Shown: one piece after another, positions 53,823-63,009 of the stretch
Layout of the letters: each line of letters opens with the position of its first letter
How positions within the stretch are numbered: the first letter of the stretch is position 1
Assembly: GCA_027923965.1 (NCBI GenBank)
Contig: AP026969.1
Location: 4,836,001 to 4,900,000 of the forward strand
Length of the DNA stretch: 64,000 nucleotides
Reading direction: 5' to 3'
Source: Comamonadaceae bacterium OS-1
Lineage (GTDB): Bacteria; Pseudomonadota; Gammaproteobacteria; Burkholderiales; Burkholderiaceae_C
The notes under the pieces: generated by a model
Database searches by the model: none
What the model was told of the DNA's origin: nothing
The model's input: the letters and a program-made list of their open reading frames with translations, nothing else
Program-made: the position numbers and the translations under genes

Positions 53823-54335
53823 CTACCGCGGCTTCGCAAACCCGCCATCCGCCCAGGCTACCGCCGTGCTGCGGTTCAGCTTGAAGCCTGCCGCCACCTT
53901 GACTTCCGCCAGGGTCTCGCCGCCGTCGTCTTGGGCGCTGAGCATGGCGTAGGGGTTGTCTTCGTCGGGCACGATGTCCAGGTGGACGGTGACGCGGCCT
54001 GCCTCGGCCGTGACGGTGATGCTCTGGTGCAGGGTGGCGTGCAGTTGCTGCTCGTGGCGGCGCACGAACTCGTTGGCGGTTTTGACCAGCGTGCTGAAGG
54101 CGTTGTTGTCTAGCGGCTTGGGGTTCTTCTTGTCGCGGCCCATGGTCCAGGGCCCCACCAGCGCGGGCTCGGGCTCGCCGTCTTTCACCATCGCCACCGC
54201 CCAGCCGTCGTCGTCTTCGTTCTTGATGACCCGCGCCGTCCAGCCGTCGCCGGTCCACAGGCGGGGTTCCTGGATTTTGGGGCTGTCTTCGGGCGTATCT
54301 TCGGGGATGTCGGTGGTATCGGTCAAAGCGGTCAA
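53823..54335 (-). CDS. Conserved hypothetical protein
   Basis: 170 aa, acidic N-terminus (TDTTDIPEDTPEDSP) then an unrecognised ~130-residue domain (RLWTGDGWTARVIKNEDDDG onward, ending AVAWADGGFAKPR). No signal peptide, no membrane helix, no catalytic motif I can name. It lies 9 bp after the MFS transporter gene on the same strand, so it is likely cotranscribed. Function unknown. Confidence 0.7.
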   Translation of the reverse strand: MTALTDTTDIPEDTPEDSPKIQEPRLWTGDGWTARVIKNEDDDGWAVAMVKDGEPEPALVGPWTMGRDKKNPKPLDNNAFSTLVKTANEFVRRHEQQLHATLHQSITVTAEAGRVTVHLDIVPDEDNPYAMLSAQDDGGETLAEVKVAAGFKLNRSTAVAWADGGFAKPR

Positions 54336-54344
54336 TGCAGTCAG

Positions 54345-55532
54345 TCAGTGGGTGGGATGGGGGGCGAATTTTAGGACCAGCAGCGCCAGCCCGCACAAGC
54401 CCGCCCCGGCGTAGAAGGTGGCCGACGCGCCCAGCCGGTCCCACAGCAAGCCGGCCAGCACGCTGGCCAGCAGCAGGGCCAGGCCACTGGCCAGGTTGAA
54501 GAAGCCGTAGGCCGTACCGCGCAGCGCGGGCGGGGCGGTGGCGGCCACCATGGTGGCCAGCAGGCCCTGGGTGATGCCCATGTGCACGCCCCACAGGGCC
54601 ACCCCGGCCAGCACCACGCCCCAGTGGCTGCTATAGGCCAGCACCAGGTCGGCGGCGATCAGCACTACCAGGCCCAGCGCCAACAGCTGGGTGTGGCCCA
54701 TGCGGTCCGACAGCTTGCCAAACGGGTAGGCCGAGGCGGCGTAGACGATGTTCATGGCCACCATCACCAGCGGCACCAGGGCCAGGGGCATGCCGCCCTG
54801 CTGCGCCCGTAGCACCAGAAATGCCTCGCTGAAGCGCGCCAGCGTAAACACCGCGCCCAGGCCCACCACCCACCAGTAGGCCGGGCTAAGACTGCGCAGG
54901 TTTTGCCGGGTGATGGGGTTGCTGCGCTGGGCTCCTGCCTGCGCGGGCGGCTCGTGCAGGCCAAAAAACAGCAGCACCACCGCCAGCAGGCCCGGCACCA
55001 CGGCCACCCAGAACACCGCCCGGAAGTCATTGGCCCACAGCAGCATCAGCCCCACCGCCAGCAGCGGCCCGGCGAACGCGCCCACCGTGTCCAGCGACTG
55101 GCGCAGGCCAAAGGCGGCACCGCGCAGGTGGGCGGGCGCGATGTCGGCCACCAGCGCATCGCGCGGTGCGCCGCGGATGCCCTTGCCCACCCGGTCCAGC
55201 AGCCGGGCGGTGAGCACCATGCCCATGCCGGGCGCGATGGCAAACAGCGGCTTGGTCAGCGCGCCCAGGCCGTAGCCCAGCAGCGCCAGGCCCTTGCGGC
55301 GGCCCAGGTAGTCGCTGAGCGTGCCGGAAAACACCTTGACGATGAGCGCCGTGGCCTCGGCCAGCCCCTCGACCACGCCCACCAGCAGGGCGCTGGCCCC
55401 CAGCGTGGTCACCATGAACAGCGGCAGCAGGCTGTGCACCATCTCCGACGAGATGTCCATCAGCAGGCTCACACACCCCAGCACCCAGATGCCACGGGGA
55501 ATCTGGCGCAAGGTGCTGTGGGATGTGGCCAT
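54345..55532 (-). CDS. MFS transporter
   Basis: 395 aa with 12 predicted membrane helices and an MFS loop signature DYLGRRKGLALLGYGLGAL in the first half. Drug/efflux-like MFS of unknown substrate. It is 9 bp before the hypothetical gene and 69 bp after the FUSC gene, probably one operon. Confidence 0.88.
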   Translation of the reverse strand: MATSHSTLRQIPRGIWVLGCVSLLMDISSEMVHSLLPLFMVTTLGASALLVGVVEGLAEATALIVKVFSGTLSDYLGRRKGLALLGYGLGALTKPLFAIAPGMGMVLTARLLDRVGKGIRGAPRDALVADIAPAHLRGAAFGLRQSLDTVGAFAGPLLAVGLMLLWANDFRAVFWVAVVPGLLAVVLLFFGLHEPPAQAGAQRSNPITRQNLRSLSPAYWWVVGLGAVFTLARFSEAFLVLRAQQGGMPLALVPLVMVAMNIVYAASAYPFGKLSDRMGHTQLLALGLVVLIAADLVLAYSSHWGVVLAGVALWGVHMGITQGLLATMVAATAPPALRGTAYGFFNLASGLALLLASVLAGLLWDRLGASATFYAGAGLCGLALLVLKFAPHPTH

Positions 55533-55539
55533 GGTGGTT

Positions 55540-55601
55540 GTATAAAAAATAGGCCGCTTGTGCTGATGGGGTGGACGTTAGTAGCTACTGATTCAATAGC
55601 G
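55540..55601. repeat. Dispersed palindromic repeat copy
   Basis: AATAGGCCGCTTGTGCTGAT then TAGTAGCTACTGATTCAATA lie between the FUSC and MFS genes of one operon. Confidence 0.55.
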
Positions 55602-57857
55602 TCAGGCTGGTGCCTTGCGTTGCTGCGCCAGGCTGGCGGCCTGCTGCAACTCGCGCGCCATGGCCGTGGCCAGGGTCAGCCGCCGCAGCAGCCAGGGGGT
55701 GAGGTCGTCCACCGCCGTGGGGTCGGGCCGGGGCTGGAAGGGCTGGGCGGCGGCGGATGGCACTTCCTCGTCTACTTTCACTTCCTGCCAGGCGGGGGCG
55801 GTTTCTTTTTTGGGTGCGGCGGTCAGCTCCAGGGTGATCTGCTGCGCCGCCGCCTGCAACGCCGGGGTGGCCACCGCCATGTCGAGCTGGCTGCGCCGCA
55901 GCAATAGCAGCGACTTGATGGCGGTCAACTGGGCCAACAACTGGTAGCTGCGCGCCTGCACCGCCTCCAGCGGGGCCAGCGGCGGGCGCACCTCGTCGGG
56001 TTCGGCCAGGCTGCGCTGGGTGGCCAGGGTCAGGGCCGACAGGCTGTCGTAGGCCTCGCGCCGGGCCAGCCGCCAGGGCAGGTCGGATGCCTGTGCGGGC
56101 TCGCCCAGCTCCAGCGCCAGCTTGGCGTGCTGCAGCTGCGCCTGCAGGCTGCGCCGCACCAGGCCGGGCAGCTGGCTGCGCTCCCAGGCGGGCAGCACGT
56201 AGCTGAACAGCCAGGCCAAGGCCGCGCCCAGCAGGGTGTCGCCCAGCCGCTCAAAAATCGCAAACGTGGGGGCCACGCCCACCAGCAACAGGTGCGCCTG
56301 CAGCAGCCCGGCCAGCGTGGCAAAAATGCAGGTGAACAGGTAGCGGCGCAGCGCAAACGCGTGGGCCAGCCCCATGCTCAGCGCAATCACCAAAAACAGC
56401 GTGCGCGCGCCGGGGTGGGTGGCCAGCAGCGCCATCACCAGCACACAGCCCAGCAGCGTGCCCGCCACCCGCGCGTCGCGCCGCTGCAGCGTTTGCGCCA
56501 GGTTGCCGCGCATCACCACCACGATGGTGGTCAAGATCCAGTAGTTGTGCGACACCCAGGGCAGGTGCAGCGACACGGCGTAGCCCGTCGCCACCGCCAG
56601 CGTGGCCCGCAGCGCATAGCGCAGGGTGGGCGCGCGCCAGCCCAGCTGCCCCAGCAGCGGTGCCCAGGCCCAGCGCGTGGGGCTTACAAACAGCTGCCAC
56701 TGCGTGCGCACCGCCGCCAGCTCCGGGCTGGCATCACCCCGCGCCAGCGCGGCCAGGTGCACGGCCTCGTCGTTGATGTGGCCAATGCGGTCGGCCATGT
56801 TGTGCAGCAACGCACTGGGGTCCGGCGTGCCCACGGCCAGCGGCCCGGGCACGGGCTGCGCCTCGGGCCGCAGCGGCAGCACCCCGGCCAGGGCGGCGCG
56901 CAGATTGGCAATGGGCGCAATCGACTGCATGCCGCGCCCCAGCAGCAGCGACAGGCTCAGCGCCTCCAGCTGCCGGGCGGTGGTGTTGAGCACGTGCTGC
57001 AGCGCGGGCAGGGTGGCGCTGCTGCCGGGGTGCTGCAGGAGGGTGTCCAGGTCCAGATCGCAGGCCAGTTGGTGGTCGCGCGCCTCCAGCAGGCCCAGCA
57101 GCATGGCCGCCAGGCGGGTGCGCGCCGGGGTGGTGGGCGACTCCAGCACCACGTCACGGGTGCTTTGCAGGTAGTCGGCAAAGGTGGCCTGCTGCTCCAG
57201 CATCTTGGCCAACAGCGCTTGCGGGTCGGCATGCGGCGCAAAGCGCTGCGCCTGGGTGCGCAAAATCTGCGCAAAGCTGTGCAGGCACTCGGCCAGCAGC
57301 TGGGTGCGAAAACGGTTGTTCAGCCAGTGGGTGGTCAGCACACCCCACAGCAGGTACAGCCCCGCCCCCAGCGCAAACCAGCCACCGTGCTCGGCAATCA
57401 TCTCCAGCGAAGCAGGCGGCGGGGCCGCCATCGAAAACAGCATGGAAAACAGCAGCGCAAACGTGATCGGCCCGCCGCGCTTGCCCCAGGCCATCACCAT
57501 CACCGCCAAAAACGTGCCCGCCACGATCACCACACCCAGCAGCAGCACATCGGCCCGCACCAGCTGCACCAGCATGAACAGCGGTATGCCCAGCAGCGGC
57601 GCAGGCAGCATCTGCATGAACTTGCGCCGGCGCGGCGCAGGCACGTCCGGCATGCTGGTCACCATCACCCCCAGCGCCGCACTCGACGCCCCCGCCAGCC
57701 CGGCGGATTCGAACACCAGCAGCATGATCACCACCAGGCCCAGGGTGACGCTCAGGCCATTGGTGACGTACTGGCTCAGGGCGACGCGCAGGAAGCGGTC
57801 GGTGTGGGCGAGGAGGCGGTCGGCTAGGGTGGGGTGGGTGGATTGGGCGGGGGGCAT
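55602..57857 (-). CDS. FUSC-family (YccS/YhfK-like) inner-membrane protein
   Basis: 751 aa from the ATG at 57857. Two blocks of membrane helices (about 30-150 and 395-520) surround a cytoplasmic middle, the FUSC arrangement, with the conserved second-block WVSHNYWILTTIVVVMRGNL and the RRDARVAGTLLGC segment. Relatives are AaeB-type aromatic-acid effluxers and YccS. It is probably an efflux component. First gene of the operon with the MFS transporter. Confidence 0.88.
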   Translation of the reverse strand: MPPAQSTHPTLADRLLAHTDRFLRVALSQYVTNGLSVTLGLVVIMLLVFESAGLAGASSAALGVMVTSMPDVPAPRRRKFMQMLPAPLLGIPLFMLVQLVRADVLLLGVVIVAGTFLAVMVMAWGKRGGPITFALLFSMLFSMAAPPPASLEMIAEHGGWFALGAGLYLLWGVLTTHWLNNRFRTQLLAECLHSFAQILRTQAQRFAPHADPQALLAKMLEQQATFADYLQSTRDVVLESPTTPARTRLAAMLLGLLEARDHQLACDLDLDTLLQHPGSSATLPALQHVLNTTARQLEALSLSLLLGRGMQSIAPIANLRAALAGVLPLRPEAQPVPGPLAVGTPDPSALLHNMADRIGHINDEAVHLAALARGDASPELAAVRTQWQLFVSPTRWAWAPLLGQLGWRAPTLRYALRATLAVATGYAVSLHLPWVSHNYWILTTIVVVMRGNLAQTLQRRDARVAGTLLGCVLVMALLATHPGARTLFLVIALSMGLAHAFALRRYLFTCIFATLAGLLQAHLLLVGVAPTFAIFERLGDTLLGAALAWLFSYVLPAWERSQLPGLVRRSLQAQLQHAKLALELGEPAQASDLPWRLARREAYDSLSALTLATQRSLAEPDEVRPPLAPLEAVQARSYQLLAQLTAIKSLLLLRRSQLDMAVATPALQAAAQQITLELTAAPKKETAPAWQEVKVDEEVPSAAAQPFQPRPDPTAVDDLTPWLLRRLTLATAMARELQQAASLAQQRKAPA

Positions 57858-57971
57858 GCGGGGCAATTTAGCAGAGTGGGGTGGCGCATGCGCCAACTTC
57901 TTTGGGTCAGCCGGGCCTTGGCACGGGGCTATGCTGGCAGCCGTTTTTGTGCAAATTGAAAGGCTGGGTCC

Positions 57972-58220
57972 ATGCGCACCGTTACCTACACCCAAGCGCG
58001 CCGCTCGTTGAAATCGGTGCTGGATGCCGCCTGCGGCGATGCCGACGTTACCGTCATCCGCCGCCGTGGTGGCGCGGACGCGGTGGTCATGTCGCGTGCC
58101 CAGTACCAAAGCACCATGGAAACCTTGTACCTGCTGTCGAATCCGGCGAATGCAGCGCATCTGGCCAAGTCGATTGCCGAGCACAAGGCGGGTAAGGCTC
58201 TGCGCAGCAAGTGGGTGTGA
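57972..58220 (+). CDS. Phd/YefM-family antitoxin (orphan)
   Basis: 82 aa: MRTVTYTQARRSLKSVLDAA and VTVIRRRGGADAVVMSRAQY are the Phd/YefM N-terminal DNA-binding domain, with the toxin-wrapping C-terminal helix. A YoeB/RelE toxin should follow but is absent; a hairpin (58236-58260) comes straight after. Toxin-free antitoxin at the border of the accessory region. Confidence 0.85.
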   Translation: MRTVTYTQARRSLKSVLDAACGDADVTVIRRRGGADAVVMSRAQYQSTMETLYLLSNPANAAHLAKSIAEHKAGKALRSKWV

Positions 58221-58235
58221 GGCGTATTTGGGGAA

Positions 58236-58260
58236 ATGCGGCTCAGGTTTTGAGCCGCAT
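58236..58260. terminator. Hairpin after the Phd-type gene
   Basis: Perfect 10-bp stem ATGCGGCTCA/TGAGCCGCAT, loop GGTTT. It lacks a clear T-run, so it is a weak terminator candidate. Confidence 0.45.
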
Positions 58261-58797
58261 CGGTTCGCAATAGGCCTTACCCTGGGCCAACAAATATCCC
58301 AAAGCCGCCACTACCCTGCACCTAGCCGACTTGCAAAAAATCCTAAAACAATAGCTGCTTGTGCAGGTTCTATAAGCACTAGGGGCCAATTTCCTACATA
58401 GCCATAGACTCTCCCACCGCCTGCAAACGAATCGCCTGCGCGCTATGCCGCAAGTGGAAGCGTTTGGTGCTGACATAGGGGATAGACCACGTAGCGGTAC
58501 TCCATCAGTAAGCCATTGCAAACCAGGGCAAAGCTTCTCGCCGGGCTGGGCGCTGCATGGGTCTATCGGGCGGATGAGCGAGTGCAGTTTCAAACCGACT
58601 GTCAACCGCCGTGGCCGACCGGCTTCATACATAAAGGGGATGAATGTGGGCGGTGCAGGCAATTTCCGCCGTTTTGCCATGCATCATGCGGTGAGGTTGC
58701 AATTCGAAACACTTTGGAGATTGATACCAGCACGGGATTCCTGCGCGTCGAGGATGACTTCTGGATGAGTCAATATTTAATTAATTTGGAAAAATAA
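58261..58797. other. Boundary stretch before the AT-rich island
   Basis: About 540 bases without a supported gene. It contains a dispersed repeat arm (TAGCTGCTTGTGCAGG, about 58341-58384). Its composition changes abruptly from GC-rich to AT-rich near 58,760. Frames read in it look random apart from a short in-frame end immediately before 58798. Confidence 0.55.
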
Positions 58798-60597
58798 ATG
58801 ATAGAGCCAGCAGTCGCAAAAATAATTACTACCACCATTCTTGCTCCCACCATAAAACTAATAATTCAAGGGGCAAAACAGATTGGCGTTTCAGGATTTA
58901 GTAAATGGGAAAAATCTACATACCATGCAAAAATTCAAAGAAAGGTTTCTTCAATAGAAAGCTTGAAAACTTTCTGGAGCGCCGATAAGTTGGTAAATCT
59001 TACTGATTTCTACTATCCATCGAAAATTGAATTTGATGAAACTAAAAAACACTGTCAACTCATATCTGACTTACCAGATGGAAACTTGATTATTGAAGGG
59101 ATTGTCGGGCAGGGGAAATCAATTTTTTTACGGCATTTGGCGACAAGTGAAATTCGGTCAAATCAAGCTAATAATTTTCCAATTTTTATTGAATTCAGAA
59201 CACTTTCGAAAAAAATAGATCTAGAACTTGCAATCAAGAACTATCTTGAAGAGGTGAATATCGATGGATTCGATGACGATACTTTCTCGTACGTGATGAA
59301 TTCAGGGAAATTTATCCTTTTTCTTGATGCGTTTGATGAAATTGAAGAAGATTTGACAAAGGATGCTTTCCTTCAAATTGAGCGCTACGCAGAACTCTAT
59401 GAGAATCTTCGAATTCTAATTACATCTAGACCTTCAGCGGAGATTCAAAAGTCTTCAAAATTTAAAACTATTAAACTCGCAGCACTTTCGGAAACGGATT
59501 ACACGCCATTTTTAATGAAACTAGGTTTGTCTGCCATTTTTACGGCGGAGATAAAGAACTCCATTAAAAATAGTCCAAGCAAGGTATCTCAGTTAATTCG
59601 CACCCCATTGATGCTCACTTTAGTGGTGCGAGCATATCGATCCGTCAACGAAATACCAGAAAACCTTCCAGACTTCTTTGAGGTCTTGTTTAAATGTGTC
59701 TTTTCTGGCCACGACAAAGCTAAGCCGTACATTAAAAGGACACTTGCAACGAAGTTGAGCGAGAAAAAACTTCAAGAACTCTTTGAGGCATTTTGTTTTA
59801 TATGCATACGAGACAAAATAACACGCTCACTTAGCACTGCGCAGTTTGATACTTGCTTTGGATTGGCTCAAAAAAAGATTGACAACGGCGATTGTGAATC
59901 CTGCGACTTTAGAGAAGATATGCATAAAGTTGCTTGCTTGATTTTGCCAGATGGTTTCGAAAATTGGGTTTTTTTGCATAAAAGCGTGATGGAGTATTAC
60001 GCCGCATCTTTTATAAAATCATCATCTGAAAATTTCGCAATTAAGTTTTACAACTATGCTCTCCGTGATGCCGCACCTTGGATGGAGGTATTGACTTTTT
60101 TGAAGTATATTGATGAATACAGATTTAATAAGCACTACTTATTAATTGAGTTGGATTCGACCATTGAGGATTTTAATTTTTTAAACTCGGAAATTACTAC
60201 CGTCTCATTTTTGAGTCATTTGGAAAATTTAAACTTATCTCTTAATTTATCATTGGATATAAATGATACATCTAATGGAATCTCCGTTGGTGTGGGAAGT
60301 GGTCGCCCTCGTTTCTGTTATAGGGGTGAGATAAATGTTCCATTATTTAATTTTATCCGTAGAATCGCTCATGAGGACCTAAAGATTGTTGATACTGATT
60401 TTCTCGATTTTCTCAAGCTGTCCCAAAGTGGCTCAAGTCGCATAGGTTTAGATTTGCGCCAGGCGACGAAATTATTTGGTGATGGAGACTTATTAGTTGA
60501 TTACAAAAAAATATTGGCTCGACTTAACGCTAAGAAGTCTTCCGCAATTTCAGTGGTCGAACTTCACGAGTCCCGATGCGATATGATAGAAGATTAA
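58798..60597 (+). CDS. NACHT-domain NTPase (bacterial NLR-like, candidate phage-defence protein)
   Basis: 599 aa in AT-rich DNA unlike anything around it. A hydrophobic/helical N-terminal ~70 residues is followed by a NACHT module: Walker A GIVGQGKS (101-108), Walker B FILFLDAFDE (172-181, with the D-x-x-D-E of NACHTs), and ITSRP (208-212). FLHKSVMEYYAA (392-403) is the conserved C-terminal winged-helix mark of NACHT ATPases. The last ~190 residues are unrecognised and may sense the trigger. bNACHT proteins protect bacteria from phages as stand-alone genes. The effector activity is not obvious here. RBS GGAAAA precedes the ATG. Confidence 0.85.
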   Translation: MIEPAVAKIITTTILAPTIKLIIQGAKQIGVSGFSKWEKSTYHAKIQRKVSSIESLKTFWSADKLVNLTDFYYPSKIEFDETKKHCQLISDLPDGNLIIEGIVGQGKSIFLRHLATSEIRSNQANNFPIFIEFRTLSKKIDLELAIKNYLEEVNIDGFDDDTFSYVMNSGKFILFLDAFDEIEEDLTKDAFLQIERYAELYENLRILITSRPSAEIQKSSKFKTIKLAALSETDYTPFLMKLGLSAIFTAEIKNSIKNSPSKVSQLIRTPLMLTLVVRAYRSVNEIPENLPDFFEVLFKCVFSGHDKAKPYIKRTLATKLSEKKLQELFEAFCFICIRDKITRSLSTAQFDTCFGLAQKKIDNGDCESCDFREDMHKVACLILPDGFENWVFLHKSVMEYYAASFIKSSSENFAIKFYNYALRDAAPWMEVLTFLKYIDEYRFNKHYLLIELDSTIEDFNFLNSEITTVSFLSHLENLNLSLNLSLDINDTSNGISVGVGSGRPRFCYRGEINVPLFNFIRRIAHEDLKIVDTDFLDFLKLSQSGSSRIGLDLRQATKLFGDGDLLVDYKKILARLNAKKSSAISVVELHESRCDMIED

Positions 60598-60919
60598 TTT
60601 TTCGGTTTTTTCTTGTTTTTAGAGTTGATTTAATGTAAGTCAACCTTGGAAATCAAAATACTTTTTGAATACTTCGGTTTTTAGGAGCATTGGTCTCGGA
60701 GGATTGATGGGATACATCGGCTGGTGTACGCGGTGGACGATGCGGATTTGGATGTGGTGGCTTGCCGGGGGCATTACGACGATTAAGGGGGCGACTGCAT
60801 GGATGGATTTGCGGCGCAAAAGTAGTGCAATATGTAAGCGCGCTTGTAGAAGAAGCGAAAGTCTCTTGTTTCGTTAAAGTAGGGCTCTTGCGGAGCCAAT
60901 TTCCCATGGGCATAGCGCG
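60598..60919. other. Gene-free stretch after the NACHT gene
   Basis: About 320 bases in which composition returns from AT-rich to host-like near 60,660. No supported gene or repeat was seen. Confidence 0.5.
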
Positions 60920-61018
60920 ATGAAAAAATCTATCTTTATTGCTATCGGGTTTGTCGTCGGCACCACGTTCTTCGCCGGAGTGGCGATCTTTGCTTACCAG
61001 ATGATGCGTGCCGGGTAG
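60920..61018 (+). CDS. Possible 32-aa membrane protein
   Basis: ATG at 60920 opens a 32-residue peptide: MKKSIFIAIGFVVGTT then FFAGVAIFAYQMMRAG. It is a single hydrophobic helix with a positive N-terminus, like known small inner-membrane proteins or type I toxins. No convincing RBS is visible. It lies between the NACHT gene and the Fic/AbiE block. Confidence 0.35.
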   Translation: MKKSIFIAIGFVVGTTFFAGVAIFAYQMMRAG

Positions 61019-61143
61019 CGTGCTCTGTCAGTGTTAGGCACTCAGGCCGCCAGCGGGATATTTTCTTGAGCTTTGGATGGATACAGTGGACCCAGACTGT
61101 TAAAGCGATAGCAGTCCTCGCAGACTGCGTATAGGCTGAAGCA

Positions 61144-61485
61144 CTATTTGCTTAACCCATACCCCACACTCCGCCCCCCTCTCCAGCCGCCGCAGCACCC
61201 CCCGCGCCACCAAATCGTTGATATCCCGCAGCGCCGTATCTGCCGAGCATTTGCCCATCGCGGCCATCTTGCATTCGTGAGCTTGCCGTCCATACCGTCC
61301 AGCACGTAATTCAGCACCCGGGTTTGCCGGGCGTTCATCGGCGTGCCTGCCCAGCGCTGCCAGAACTGGGCTTTCTCCAGCACGCCCGCCCGCAGCCCGT
61401 CTGCGCCCTGCACGGCGCGCAGCAGGCCGGCCAGGAACCAGGCCAGCCACTGGGTGGTATCCAGCCCGCCGGTGGAGTGGTCCAT
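61144..61485 (-). pseudogene. Decayed 3' copy of the Fic-family gene
   Basis: Closely matches the 3' part of the Fic gene at 63059 (both minus strand), from the helix WLAWFLAGLLRAVQGADGL to the C-terminus. It lacks the whole Fic catalytic part, and a one-base loss after the DGKLTNA codons shifts the frame (the correct C-terminal frame continues separately). It forms a direct repeat of about 330 bp with 63059-63400, bracketing the AbiE cassette. Confidence 0.85.
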
Positions 61486-61509
61486 AACGTCGTTAATGGC
61501 TTGAAGTTA

Positions 61510-61532
61510 ACGAGTAAATGGAACATACTCGT
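61510..61532. promoter_or_regulatory. Inverted repeat before abiEi
   Basis: ACGAGTA n9 TACTCGT, ending 5 bp before the AbiEi start. AbiEi proteins autorepress by binding inverted repeats in this position. Confidence 0.5.
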
Positions 61533-61537
61533 AGGCC

Positions 61538-62152
61538 ATGCATGCCGCACCCCACACACAGCAGGTTCTCGATCTCGCCAGCCAGCAGGGCCTGCTGCGG
61601 GCGAGCCAGTTGCAGGCGCTGGGCATAGGGCGTGTGGTGCTGACGCGGCTTATCGCCAGTGGCCGACTGGAACGGGTTGGGCGGGGGGTGTACCGCTTGC
61701 CGGGCATGCAGGCCTCAGAGCATGAGAGCCTGGCAACCCTGGCAGTCAAGGTGCCGCAGGCGGTGTTTTGTCTGCTGACGGCGCTGCAGTTACATGGCTT
61801 GACCACGGAGCTACCGCGACAGGTGTGGATCGCCATGCCGCAAGGCAGCCATGCGCCCAGGCTGGACTATCCGCCGGTGAAGATGGTGCAGTTTTCGGGC
61901 GAGGCTTTTGCCGCCGGGGTAGAAACGCTGCAGGTGGAGCAGGTGACTTTGCGGGTGTACAGCGCGGCCAAGACCGTGGCCGACTGCTTTAAGCACCGCA
62001 ACAAGATAGGGCTTGACGTGGCGATAGAGGCGCTCAAAGATGCCTTGGCCCAGAACAAAACCACTGCGGACGCGCTGTGGCGCTTCGCCAAGATTTGCAG
62101 GGTGGGCAATGTGATGCGGCCCTATCTTGAAGCCCTGGGTCAAGGGGGGTGA
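61538..62152 (+). CDS. abiEi: AbiEi-family antitoxin of a type IV toxin-antitoxin system
   Basis: 204 aa. N-terminal winged helix (LASQQGLLRASQLQALGIGR then VVLTRLIASGRLERVGRGVY) followed by the AbiEi C-terminal domain (TALQLHGLTTELPRQVWIAM and TLRVYSAAKTVADCFKHRNK). It counteracts the nucleotidyltransferase AbiEii and represses the operon. The start of the toxin gene overlaps its end, an ideal coupled pair. The system is associated with abortive infection in other bacteria. Confidence 0.88.
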   Translation: MHAAPHTQQVLDLASQQGLLRASQLQALGIGRVVLTRLIASGRLERVGRGVYRLPGMQASEHESLATLAVKVPQAVFCLLTALQLHGLTTELPRQVWIAMPQGSHAPRLDYPPVKMVQFSGEAFAAGVETLQVEQVTLRVYSAAKTVADCFKHRNKIGLDVAIEALKDALAQNKTTADALWRFAKICRVGNVMRPYLEALGQGG

Positions 62153-63007
62153 ATGGCACAAGACCTGGCCGCCTCGGTGCGCGCGCGTTTGCTGCAGATT
62201 GCCAAGGCAGAGCAAACCGATTTCAACGCCGTACTGGTGCGTTTTGCACTGGAGCGCTTTTTGTACCGGCTAGGCCAGTCTGCCCATGCCGAGCGTTTTG
62301 TGCTCAAGGGCGCGATGTTGTTCAACCTCTGGTACGCCATGCCCCACCGGCCCACGCGCGATGTGGACTTGCTGGGCTTTGGTGCTAGCGACCTGGGAGG
62401 CATAACGCAGGCTTTTCGGGAAATTGTGTAGGTTTCTACTGCGGACGGCCTGGTGTTTGATGCGGCCAGTGTGGCGGTGGACGAGATTCGCAAAGACGCG
62501 GGCTATGCCGGAGCCCGTGTGCTGGTGTCGGCAGAGCTGGCGCGCGCCCGGTGCAAGGTGCAGGTCGATGTGGGGTTTGGCGACGCGGTAACCCCGGGGC
62601 CGGTAGATGCCAGCTACCCCGTGTTGCTACCCGACTTTCCTGCACCCCAGTTGCGCACCTACCCGGTCTACACGGTGGTGGCGGAAAAGTTGCACGCTAT
62701 CGTGCTGCTGGGCATGACCAACACCAGGGTGAAGGATTATCTGGATTTGTCGGTGTTGCTGGAGCGGGAGGCGTTGGACCCGGCAACGCTGGCGGCGGCA
62801 ATTGCTGCCACTTTCGCCCGGCGGGGTACCGTGCTGCCAACCGATACACCTATGGGGCTGAGCGACGAGTTTGCACACGATGCTTCGCGCCAGGCGCTGT
62901 GGGCTGCGTTCCTGAAAAAGAATGCATTGCAAGCGGCTCCCCTGCCTAGCGTGGTAGCGGTGCTGCGCGCGGCGCTGATGCCTGCGCTGCATCTGTCTTT
63001 GCGGTGA
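62153..63007 (+). pseudogene. abiEii: AbiEii nucleotidyltransferase toxin, interrupted by an in-frame amber codon
   Basis: The first frame (92 codons) carries the nucleotidyltransferase core FVLKGAMLFNLWYAMPHRPT and RDVDLLG (D-x-D metal site). It ends at TAG 62429-62431. The same reading frame then continues for 190 more codons with matching family sequence (TYPVYTVVAEKLHAIVLLGM, NTRVKDYLDLSVLL). A single nonsense mutation therefore splits what is otherwise a complete ~284-aa protein. It overlaps the abiEi end. Confidence 0.85.
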
Positions 63008-63009
63008 GT

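Noticed and set aside
58243..58797. Frames on both strands (one minus-strand frame with GRPRRLTVGLK, and a plus-strand frame ending just before the NACHT start)
   Set aside because: The minus-strand motif faintly recalls IS5-type transposases but spacing is wrong and the rest does not fit; the plus-strand frame lacks a credible N-terminus. Neither has family-like composition.
61019..61143. IS-end-like sequence (GGATACAGTGGACCC)
   Set aside because: Only a short resemblance to IS3-type ends; no partner repeat or transposase fragment was found.
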